From: Candidatus Methanoperedens sp.
GTDB taxonomy: Archaea > Halobacteriota > Methanosarcinia > Methanosarcinales > Methanoperedenaceae
Direction of reading: 5' to 3'
Assembly (NCBI GenBank): GCA_027460605.1
Contig: JAPZAN010000155.1
Span: forward strand, 1 to 8,040
DNA: 8,040 nt
Made by a program: the position numbers and the translations under genes. Within the stretch, counting starts at the first letter, position 1; each line of letters opens with the position of its first letter. Shown in pieces: positions 1 to 5,973 of this stretch. The notes under the pieces were generated by a model. It was given only the letters and a program-made list of their open reading frames with translations. It was not told the origin of the DNA and made no database searches.

Positions 1-70
1 CTGATGCAAGTTATGAGACTCTTGCTTGCTACTTCTACAACTGGTTTTTTGAAACTTTTCTGTGCTTTTA

Positions 71-123
71 CAAGGGGTACGATTCATCTCATGCTTGAAA
101 GCATGAGGGTTCTCTACCCCTTG
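71..123. mobile_element. Possible right end of an IS200/IS605 (tnpB-type) element: nested inverted repeat
   Basis: Two inverted repeats are nested here. The outer arms CAAGGGGTA (71-79) and TACCCCTTG (115-123) match perfectly. Inside them CTCATGCTT (88-96) and AAGCATGAG (99-107) form a second perfect hairpin. The sequence GATTCAT just before the inner hairpin and GGTTCTC just after it resemble the right ends of archaeal IS200/IS605 elements as I remember them: GATTCATC, hairpin, GGGTTTTCTC. In such elements this end also specifies the 3' part of the TnpB guide RNA. Positions 1-98 are open in one frame and 1-138 in another, but neither translation is a TnpB I can recognise, so the transposase itself is not established. 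The element would lie mostly to the left of the window. A simple terminator of an upstream gene is the main alternative. Confidence 0.45.
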
Positions 124-163
124 ACCCCATTTGACTAAATTTTTTTTCATTCCCGTAAATACC

Positions 164-173
164 TATTTATTTT
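164..173 (+). promoter_or_regulatory. Candidate TATA box for the dehydratase gene
   Basis: The stretch TATTTATTTT lies in an AT-rich block about 22-31 bases before the ATG at 195. That is the distance expected if transcription begins at or just before the start codon, giving a leaderless mRNA. No Shine-Dalgarno sequence is visible before this ATG, which agrees with a leaderless transcript. The whole of 140-194 is AT-rich, so the exact box is uncertain. Confidence 0.35.
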
Positions 174-194
174 TAAAAATCCTATAATCATAAA

Positions 195-1439
195 ATGCCG
201 ACCATAAGTGAAAAAATACTCAGCCGCGCATGCGGCAAACCTGCGTCAGCGGATGATTTTGTCGTGGCAAATATAGATTACGCGATGGCGCATGACGGGA
301 CAAGCGTGCTCGCCGTCCGGGCATTTCGGGAGATGGGCGCAAAGAAGGTCTGGGACCCGGGACGGATAATAATACCTTTTGACCATATTGCGCCTGCCAA
401 CAATGAAACTGCGGCAAAATTGCAGCAAAATATCAGGAACTGGATAAAAGAGCAGGGAATCACAAATTTCTTCGATGTCGGAGAAGGGATATGCCACCAG
501 GTATTGCCTGAGCAGGGGTTTGCCATGCCAGGAAAACTCATAATCGGAGCGGATTCGCACTCATGCACTTACGGCGCCTTCGGGGCGTTCGCGACCGGTG
601 TAGGGGCAACTGATATGGCTGAGATTTTCGCAACCGGCAAACTGTGGCTTCGCGTCCCGAAAACCATAAAGATAACCGTGAAAGGAAAACTTAGCATGGG
701 CGTATCTGCAAAAGACCTGACGCTTAATATCATCAAAAACGTGGGCGCAGACGGGGCAAATTACAAAGCAATTGAATATTACGGCGAGACAATAAGCGAA
801 TTTTCAATGGCAGAGCGCATGACGCTGTGCAACATGGCTATCGAGATGGGAGCAAAAGCGGGCATCGTACCGCCAGATAAAAAAACCTTTGAATACCTGA
901 AGGGAAGAGCCAGGGAAAAATATACGCCTGTTTATGCCGATGAGGACGCGCAGTATTGCGAAGAATTCAATTTCGATGCAGGTGAACTTGAGCCGCAAAT
1001 TGCGAAGCCTCATGAAGTCGATAATGTTTTCAATGTTGGCGAAGTGGCAGGCACACCGCTTGACCAGGTTTTCATAGGATCGTGCACTAACGGGCGTTAT
1101 GAGGATCTGGAGGTTGTTGCAAAAATCCTGAGCGGCAAAAAGGTAAAAGTCAGGACGATTGTGCTGCCTGCTTCACGTTCTGTGCTGATTAAAGCCACGG
1201 AATCAGGCATAATAGCCGCGCTTTTGAAAGCAGGCGTAATTATTGCCCCGCCGGGCTGCGGGCCGTGTCTCGGGGCGCACATGGGAGTGATATGCGAAGG
1301 CGAGACATGCCTCTCAACTTCCAACAGGAACTTCAAAGGCAGGATGGGAGCCGGAGGTCTTATTTATCTATCATCGCCTGAAACGGCGGCGGCGAGTGCT
1401 TTGCGCGGCGAGATTACTGACCCCAGGGAAGTGATTTGA
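195..1439 (+). CDS. 3-isopropylmalate dehydratase / homoaconitase-type large subunit
   Basis: This is the large (catalytic, [4Fe-4S]) subunit of an aconitase-family hydro-lyase. Such enzymes isomerise 2-isopropylmalate in leucine synthesis, or homocitrate-type acids in the chain elongation that leads to coenzyme B in methanogens. The three cluster cysteines are visible: Cys297 in GSCTNGR, and Cys355 and Cys358 in PPGCGPCLGAH. The aconitase signature GADSHSCTYGAFGAF is at 118-132 and HDGTSV at 33-38. At 414 residues it matches the usual archaeal large-subunit length, and the C-terminal end RGEITDPREVI is typical. Residues that choose between isopropylmalate and homoaconitate lie mainly in the small subunit, which is not in this window, so leuC versus hacA is undecided. 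The ATG at 195 gives the expected N-terminus but has no ribosome site. The next gene starts 81 bases on with its own promoter, so this gene is probably transcribed alone. Confidence 0.93.
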   Translation: MPTISEKILSRACGKPASADDFVVANIDYAMAHDGTSVLAVRAFREMGAKKVWDPGRIIIPFDHIAPANNETAAKLQQNIRNWIKEQGITNFFDVGEGICHQVLPEQGFAMPGKLIIGADSHSCTYGAFGAFATGVGATDMAEIFATGKLWLRVPKTIKITVKGKLSMGVSAKDLTLNIIKNVGADGANYKAIEYYGETISEFSMAERMTLCNMAIEMGAKAGIVPPDKKTFEYLKGRAREKYTPVYADEDAQYCEEFNFDAGELEPQIAKPHEVDNVFNVGEVAGTPLDQVFIGSCTNGRYEDLEVVAKILSGKKVKVRTIVLPASRSVLIKATESGIIAALLKAGVIIAPPGCGPCLGAHMGVICEGETCLSTSNRNFKGRMGAGGLIYLSSPETAAASALRGEITDPREVI

Positions 1440-1454
1440 ACTTTAAAAAATCCC

Positions 1455-1483
1455 ACTTCGTTATTTGACGAAGTACTCTTCGT
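1455..1483. promoter_or_regulatory. Operator-like inverted repeat before the regulator/mevalonate operon
   Basis: ACTTCGT (1455-1461) and ACGAAGT (1468-1474) form a perfect 7-base inverted repeat with a 6-base spacer. A third copy of the core, CTTCGT, follows at 1478-1483. The array ends 3 bases before the TATA box, a position where a bound protein would interfere with TBP/TFB loading. It could be the binding site of the regulator encoded just downstream (autoregulation is common in archaeal repressors), but this is inference. A weak terminator hairpin for the upstream dehydratase gene is an alternative, although no strong T-run follows the repeat. Confidence 0.45.
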
Positions 1484-1486
1484 TAG

Positions 1487-1495
1487 TTTTATATG
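1487..1495 (+). promoter_or_regulatory. TATA box of the regulator/mevalonate operon
   Basis: TTTTATATG is a good match to the archaeal TATA consensus and is centred about 30 bases before the ATG at 1521. Transcription would begin a few bases before that ATG, giving a leaderless or nearly leaderless mRNA. No Shine-Dalgarno sequence precedes the ATG. No comparable promoter is evident in the 34 bases before the HMG-CoA synthase gene, so this is the best candidate to drive the whole operon. Confidence 0.55.
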
Positions 1496-1520
1496 CCTTC
1501 ACATCATAACCCGCCTTAAC

Positions 1521-1694
1521 ATGACCGAAAAAGCAGCTGTTGCCTCATCGCCTGTCTCTCTTACTTCTGGTATCAATAATCCCCCCCTCAATGGTTCTGA
1601 CCAGGATTTGCGAAATAAACTTGCAGAAAAAATGGCAGGTGAGATTACACTATCAGATAATCCCGGAGAAACATTAAAAAAATGGCATTGTTGA
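1521..1694 (+). pseudogene. N-terminal fragment of a COG1709-like transcriptional regulator
   Basis: This 57-codon frame starts with ATG and ends at TGA 1692-1694. After a variable leader of about 28 residues it reads LRNKLAEKMAGEITLSDNPG (30-49), then ETLKKW. This is the conserved block that precedes the helix-turn-helix in the archaeal COG1709-like regulators often found beside the HMG-CoA synthase gene (family knowledge from memory). In full-length relatives KKW continues directly into the helix-turn-helix. Here only HC and a stop follow. The rest of the protein resumes in another frame right after the break, with about 40 residues missing. The fragment is therefore most likely the remnant of a broken gene. 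By itself it contains no DNA-binding domain. An assembly error remains possible. Confidence 0.75.
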
Positions 1695-1707
1695 GGCGAT
1701 TATTGAA

Positions 1708-2202
1708 ATGGACGCCGCAAAAGGAGGAGCGAAAATCCGTTCCTACGAAGGGATGTTACGGGGAGGTTTCAGCGCAGATGCAATTTATGATATTCATGAG
1801 TACCTTTCGCCTATCACCGTGGAGGAAATAACAAAACTGGTGAACGGGGAAGTTGTGTACAGCCCGGGCAGCGAATTTATAAAACCGTTGTACGGATACA
1901 CCATTGTCAATAGCTTACGGGCAATCCTCCAACTTTCTTATAACGAGTTCCAGAAGTTGTACGGCTGGAGTTCAGAAAGGGCAATGATATATACCGAGGT
2001 CTCTACAGGAAGATCGCCAATGGTAGCCCTGAGAGTGACCAATCTGAAACCTGCCCTGGTTGTAATCCATGGGATTCCGGCATCACAGGTCGACAAGGTA
2101 GCAGCAAAAATAGCAGAAATCGAACACATGCCGCTCATCGCTACGGTCATGCCAATGACAGACCTGATTCGTGCGCTTCAATCGCATGATATAAAACATT
2201 AA
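1708..2202 (+). CDS. C-terminal (effector) domain of a COG1709-like regulator, lacking its helix-turn-helix
   Basis: This 164-residue frame carries the C-terminal domain of the archaeal regulator family whose N-terminal remnant lies just upstream. Family-like blocks are KPLYGYTIVNSLRAILQLS (59-77), KLYGWSSERAMIYTEVSTGR (83-102) and SPMVALRV (103-110). Homology begins before the ATG: the frame is open back to 1678 and reads IVEAIIE up to Met1, matching the helix that normally follows the helix-turn-helix. The ATG is thus probably not the ancestral start. GAGG at 1693-1696 overlaps the upstream stop codon and could allow reinitiation at 1708, but this is weak. The intact 164 codons suggest either a recent break or continued use of the domain. 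It ends 34 bases before the HMG-CoA synthase gene. If made, the product would probably bind a ligand or partner but not DNA. Confidence 0.75.
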   Translation: MDAAKGGAKIRSYEGMLRGGFSADAIYDIHEYLSPITVEEITKLVNGEVVYSPGSEFIKPLYGYTIVNSLRAILQLSYNEFQKLYGWSSERAMIYTEVSTGRSPMVALRVTNLKPALVVIHGIPASQVDKVAAKIAEIEHMPLIATVMPMTDLIRALQSHDIKH

Positions 2203-2236
2203 TATCCTATTTTGAAATACAAACTGAGGTGGAAAA

Positions 2237-3277
2237 ATGAGTGTTGGAATTGTTTCATACGGTGTTTACATACCCCGTTACAGGATCAAGGTTGAAGAGA
2301 TAGCTAAAGTATGGGGTGCAAATGCAAACAGTATAATTGACGGGCTCATGGTTTATGAAAAATCAGTGCCCGACATGGACGAGGATACGATAACAATCGC
2401 GGTGGAGGCTGCACGTTATGCGATCAATCGCGCCGGGATAAATCCCCAAAAAATCGGAGCCCTCTACACAGGCTCGGAAAGCCATCCCTATGCCGTAAAA
2501 CCCTCAAGCACGGTCGTGGCTGAGGCTGTGGGAGCAACCCCGGACCTGACATTAGCCGATTTTGAGTTTGCATGCAAGGCAGGTACGGCTGCCATCCAGA
2601 CGTGTATGGGCATGGTGGATTCGGACATGATTGAGCTCGGGATGGCGATTGGCTCTGATGTTTCGCAGGGTGCGCCGGGCGACGCACTTGAATATACGGC
2701 AGCAGCGGGCGGAGTTGCGTATATCATAGGAAAAAAGAACCAGGTTGCAAAAATCGAATCCACATATTCGTTCACCACAGACACTCCTGATTTCTGGAGG
2801 AGAGAAGGAATGCCGTATCCTGAACACGGCGGACGGTTCACAGGCGAGCCCGGATACTTTAAACATGTCACGTCAGCGGCGCAGGGTCTCATGAAAAGGA
2901 TGGGCACAAAACCCTCTGATTACGATTATGCCGTATTCCACCAGCCAAACGGAAAATTCCCGACACGAGTGGCGAAAATGCTTGGTTTCACAAATGAGCA
3001 GATTAAACCGGGTCTTGTGGTGCCGCGCCTCGGCAACACGTATTCCGGCTCATGCATGATGGGGCTGGCTGCAACCCTTGATATTGCCAAACCGGAAGAC
3101 CGTATATTCATGACATCGTTCGGTTCAGGCGCGGGAAGCGACGCTTTCAGCTTTGAAGTGACTGATAAAATTGAAAAAATACGCAACGGTGCGCCCAGTG
3201 TTGAAAAAATGCTGGCAAATCCTGTATATATAAATTATGCGACCTATGCGAGACATAAAGGGAAAATCAAATTATAA
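2237..3277 (+). CDS. Hydroxymethylglutaryl-CoA synthase
   Basis: This cytosolic enzyme condenses acetyl-CoA with acetoacetyl-CoA to give HMG-CoA, the second step of the mevalonate pathway for isoprenoid membrane lipids. It belongs to the archaeal branch of the thiolase superfamily at the usual length (346 residues). The catalytic triad is visible: Glu81 in GSESHPY, the acylated nucleophile Cys113 in EFACKAGTAA, and His235 in VFHQPNGKFP. The C-terminal FGSGAGSDAFSF (295-306) is also characteristic. A strong ribosome site, GAGGTGG at 2226-2232, lies 4 bases before the ATG and fixes the start. It is followed after 9 bases by thiolase and then by DUF35. In Methanothermococcus the three proteins form one complex that passes acetoacetyl-CoA directly between thiolase and synthase, and the same arrangement is likely here. 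Confidence 0.96.
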   Translation: MSVGIVSYGVYIPRYRIKVEEIAKVWGANANSIIDGLMVYEKSVPDMDEDTITIAVEAARYAINRAGINPQKIGALYTGSESHPYAVKPSSTVVAEAVGATPDLTLADFEFACKAGTAAIQTCMGMVDSDMIELGMAIGSDVSQGAPGDALEYTAAAGGVAYIIGKKNQVAKIESTYSFTTDTPDFWRREGMPYPEHGGRFTGEPGYFKHVTSAAQGLMKRMGTKPSDYDYAVFHQPNGKFPTRVAKMLGFTNEQIKPGLVVPRLGNTYSGSCMMGLAATLDIAKPEDRIFMTSFGSGAGSDAFSFEVTDKIEKIRNGAPSVEKMLANPVYINYATYARHKGKIKL

Positions 3278-3286
3278 GGTGATTAC

Positions 3287-4456
3287 ATGAGAGATGTAGC
3301 AATTATCGGAGTCGGATGCACGGAATTCGGCGAATTATGGGATAAATCATTCAGGGAAATTTTTGTAGAGGCGGGAGTTAGCGCAATAGAAGACGCCAAT
3401 GTGCAGGGCGGGAAAATCGATGCCCTCTATGTGGGTAACATGAGCGGCGGCAGGTTTATAGAGCAGGAACATCTTGGCGCGCTGATAGCAGATTATTCTG
3501 GATTGGCAAGCCTGCATATTCCCTCAACACGCGTGGAAGCAGCTTGCGCCTCGGGCGGCCTGGCGCTCCGGCAGGGGATTATCGCAGTGGCATCAGGTTA
3601 CCATGATATTGTAATAGCGGGAGGAGCTGAGAAAATGACCGATGTAGGCGTCGAAACAACAACAGATGCTCTTGCAGCCGCGGCCGACAGGGAATGGGAA
3701 GGGATAATGGGCGCCACATTCCCGGGTCTTTATGCCATGATAGCCAGGCTGCACATGCATAAATACGGGACAAAACAGGAACAACTCGCTGCTGTTGCGG
3801 TCAAGAACCATCACAACGGCACCATGAACCCGAAAGCCCAGTTCCAGAATGAAATATCGATAGAAACAGTCCTTAATTCTGTCATGGTGGCAGACCCGTT
3901 GCGGGTCTTTGACTGCTCGCCGATTACGGATGGCGCGTCTGCCGTGGTTCTGGCCCCGGCTGAGATAGCCCATAAGTTCACGGACACGCCGATATATGTA
4001 AAGGCATCCGCGCAGGCAAGCGGGACCATATCGCTTCATGACAGGCCGGATATTACCACACTTGATGCGACAGTAGCCGCGGCGAACCGGGCATACAAGA
4101 TGGCAAAAACCACTCCGAAAGATATCGACTTTGCAGAAGTGCATGATTGTTTCACTATCGCGGAGATATGCGCTATAGAAGACCTTGGTTTTGTGAAAAA
4201 AGGCGAAGGGGGAGAGGCTGCCGAATCAGGTTTGACCGCCATCGGAGGGAAGATTCCCATAAATCCATCGGGCGGATTAAAGGCATGCGGTCATCCCGTC
4301 GGGGCGACCGGAGTCAAACAGGCCGTGGAAATTACGCTCCAGTTAAGAGGCGAAGCGGGCAAGCGGCAGATAGACGGCGCCGAGACGGGTCTAACCCATA
4401 ATGTGGGAGGGTCGGGAGGCACTGCTGTAGTTCATATATTCGGGAGGGAAAGATAA
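3287..4456 (+). CDS. Acetyl-CoA C-acetyltransferase (archaeal thiolase)
   Basis: This thiolase joins two acetyl-CoA molecules into acetoacetyl-CoA, the unfavourable first step of the mevalonate pathway, which is pulled forward by the adjacent HMG-CoA synthase. The nucleophile is Cys87 in VEAACASGG. His286 lies in EVHDCF, and His336 lies in the conserved CGHPVGATG. The last catalytic cysteine of classical biosynthetic thiolases (CxG near the C-terminus) is not present: the equivalent stretch reads HNVGGSGGTA (371-380). This is the usual state in the archaeal/SCP2-like branch and not damage. At 389 residues the gene is complete. Its ribosome site AAGGTGA (3276-3282) overlaps the stop codon of the synthase gene, and its own stop overlaps the next ATG by one base, so the three genes are translationally coupled. 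Confidence 0.94.
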   Translation: MRDVAIIGVGCTEFGELWDKSFREIFVEAGVSAIEDANVQGGKIDALYVGNMSGGRFIEQEHLGALIADYSGLASLHIPSTRVEAACASGGLALRQGIIAVASGYHDIVIAGGAEKMTDVGVETTTDALAAAADREWEGIMGATFPGLYAMIARLHMHKYGTKQEQLAAVAVKNHHNGTMNPKAQFQNEISIETVLNSVMVADPLRVFDCSPITDGASAVVLAPAEIAHKFTDTPIYVKASAQASGTISLHDRPDITTLDATVAAANRAYKMAKTTPKDIDFAEVHDCFTIAEICAIEDLGFVKKGEGGEAAESGLTAIGGKIPINPSGGLKACGHPVGATGVKQAVEITLQLRGEAGKRQIDGAETGLTHNVGGSGGTAVVHIFGRER

Positions 4457-4851
4457 TGTCGGTTCCAAGATTCTGGAGAAGGCTTAAAAACCTGTACAAT
4501 CTTATCGGAACGCACTGCAAGAAATGCGGCGGGTTTTATTATCCGCCAAGGAACATGTGCCCCAGATGCAGGAGGAACGGCGTGATAGTCCCGTTCAAAT
4601 ACAAAGGCACGGGAGAGGTGGTGACCTTTACGATAGTGCACAGCGCGGCAAAAGATTATGCGATGCTTACACCGTACATACTCGCCATAATCAAACTGGA
4701 TGAAGGCCCAAGGCTCACTTCACAGGTAATATGTTCTCATGAAGATATCCATATAGGAATGAAAGTAAAATCCGCATTCAGGAAACTCGGTGAAGAAAGC
4801 GACAGGGGAATGATATATTATGGGACAAAATTTATCCCTCTTGAGAATTAA
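4456..4851 (+). CDS. DUF35 zinc-ribbon/OB-fold protein of the thiolase-HMG-CoA synthase complex
   Basis: This small protein (131 residues) has an N-terminal rubredoxin-like zinc ribbon with Cys21, Cys24, Cys35 and Cys38 (CKKC and CPRC) and an OB-fold from about residue 48 onward (YKGTGEVVTFTIVH). In the solved archaeal complex the DUF35 protein bridges thiolase and HMG-CoA synthase and forms part of a shared CoA-binding site, so it acts as a scaffold and not as an enzyme. The gene overlaps the thiolase stop by one base (TAATG) and has a GGGAGGG ribosome site at 4443-4449, which settles the start. All four zinc ligands are intact. It is the last gene of the mevalonate operon. Confidence 0.93.
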   Translation: MSVPRFWRRLKNLYNLIGTHCKKCGGFYYPPRNMCPRCRRNGVIVPFKYKGTGEVVTFTIVHSAAKDYAMLTPYILAIIKLDEGPRLTSQVICSHEDIHIGMKVKSAFRKLGEESDRGMIYYGTKFIPLEN

Positions 4852-4854
4852 TTA

Positions 4855-4866
4855 CATAATAAATAT
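4855..4866 (+). promoter_or_regulatory. Possible TATA box for the M50 protease gene
   Basis: CATAATAAATAT is centred about 24 bases before the ATG at 4884, in the 32-base gap after the DUF35 gene. No ribosome site precedes that ATG, unlike the mevalonate genes upstream. This suggests a separate, leaderless transcript for the protease. The gap is AT-rich throughout, so the assignment is weak. Confidence 0.3.
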
Positions 4867-4883
4867 CAATTAGAAAATAAGAA

Positions 4884-5969
4884 ATGAATAATCTCCTTCA
4901 TAAGTCACAGGCAGATGAAGAACTGGCTGGAAAAATCAACCAGTTTTTCTCCATATATGATATCCAGCATGAGAACGGCAATATCTATTTCTTTGGAATC
5001 CCGAAGGAAGACCTGAGGACAATCTATCAAAAATTGTGGCAGGCTTTTTCCGAAAAGGGATACCAGTTCACCTTTAAATATGAGCTGGGCGAGCACATCC
5101 TCATAGCTTCGCCTTTTACACCCGCCCGGGAGCGGAAATGGATAAATGTCGTGCTGGCTCTTGCGACTGTTATTACCACGATGGTCGTGGGGTCGTTCCT
5201 TTTTGCAGCCAATCCCATAAACAATCCCTGGGATGTATTTAAAGGCATCCCTTTCACTGTCGCAATAATGACCATACTGGGGGCGCACGAGGCTGGACAC
5301 TACATCACAGCGAAAAAGCACGGCATGCGCACATCATTGCCTTATTTTATACCCTTCCCTAATATGATAGGTACGATGGGCGCTGTAATCAAGCACAGCG
5401 GACCGATACCCAGCCGGAAAGCCCTGTTCGATGTCGGGGTTTCTGGCCCCTTAATCGGGCTTTTTGTCTCGGTAGCGGTAACCATCATAGGTCTTCTCCA
5501 ACCTCCAGTCACCCAAAATCCGGGCTCGTTCCAGGTTCAATTGGGTATCCCGCTGCTTTTTGAATTCATAACGCGCATCATCCCGACAGCCAATACAGCG
5601 GCGCTGCATCCGATTGCATTTGCAGGATGGGTAGGGATGTTCGTGACTGCCTTGAACCTCATCCCTGCGGGGCAGCTTGACGGGGGGCATGTGCTTCGCG
5701 CAATGCTCGGTGAAAAAGCCCAGCATGTATCAACAGTTATGCCGTTTTTACTAATCTCGCTTGGGTTTTACCTTACTTATTTCCAGAACCGTGATGGGTT
5801 TTTATGGGTATTATGGGGTCTTTTCCTTTCGTTTTTCGCAGCCGCAGGACATCCCAAACCACTTGATGATGAAGTGCCGCTCGGAAAAGGAAGGCTAGCC
5901 CTTGGAGTTATTGCATTTATTCTTGGGATTCTCTGCCTGACACCCGTACCGTTCCAGATGCAGCCCTGA
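4884..5969 (+). CDS. Site-2-protease-type M50 membrane metalloprotease
   Basis: This intramembrane zinc protease of family M50 cleaves substrates within the lipid bilayer. The zinc-binding motif HEAGH is at 135-139 and the third ligand lies in NLIPAGQLDGGH (258-269, Asp266). The conserved GPLIG (188-192) corresponds to the substrate-gating segment of the family. About 85 soluble N-terminal residues precede roughly six or seven hydrophobic segments, near 87-108, 122-134, 183-207, 243-260, 284-300, 305-320 and 337-353. The N-terminal domain and the LPYFIPFPNMIGTMGA block after HEAGH resemble the EGY-like group shared by archaea, cyanobacteria and chloroplasts. There is no PDZ domain. The substrate is unknown. 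It lies 32 bases behind the mevalonate operon, probably with its own promoter, and runs tail to tail into the ATPase gene with 4 bases between stop codons. Confidence 0.9.
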   Translation: MNNLLHKSQADEELAGKINQFFSIYDIQHENGNIYFFGIPKEDLRTIYQKLWQAFSEKGYQFTFKYELGEHILIASPFTPARERKWINVVLALATVITTMVVGSFLFAANPINNPWDVFKGIPFTVAIMTILGAHEAGHYITAKKHGMRTSLPYFIPFPNMIGTMGAVIKHSGPIPSRKALFDVGVSGPLIGLFVSVAVTIIGLLQPPVTQNPGSFQVQLGIPLLFEFITRIIPTANTAALHPIAFAGWVGMFVTALNLIPAGQLDGGHVLRAMLGEKAQHVSTVMPFLLISLGFYLTYFQNRDGFLWVLWGLFLSFFAAAGHPKPLDDEVPLGKGRLALGVIAFILGILCLTPVPFQMQP

Positions 5970-5973
5970 AATC

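Noticed and set aside
1..138. Coding end of a transposase or other upstream gene
   Set aside because: Two frames are open here by chance length (to 98 and to 138), but neither translation shows a recognisable family motif, so no CDS is called.
371..380. Loss of the C-terminal catalytic cysteine in the thiolase as a sign of damage (residue numbers)
   Set aside because: Archaeal/SCP2-like thiolases commonly lack this cysteine and have HNVGGSGG-like sequence there, and the other catalytic residues are intact.
1671..1715. Programmed frameshift joining the two regulator pieces
   Set aside because: The run of seven A bases could be slippery, but a frameshift product would still lack about 40 residues of helix-turn-helix, so a deletion is needed in any case.
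3593..4144. 183-residue minus-strand open frame inside the thiolase gene
   Set aside because: It lies wholly inside a gene with an intact active site and reads as low-similarity shadow sequence without domains.
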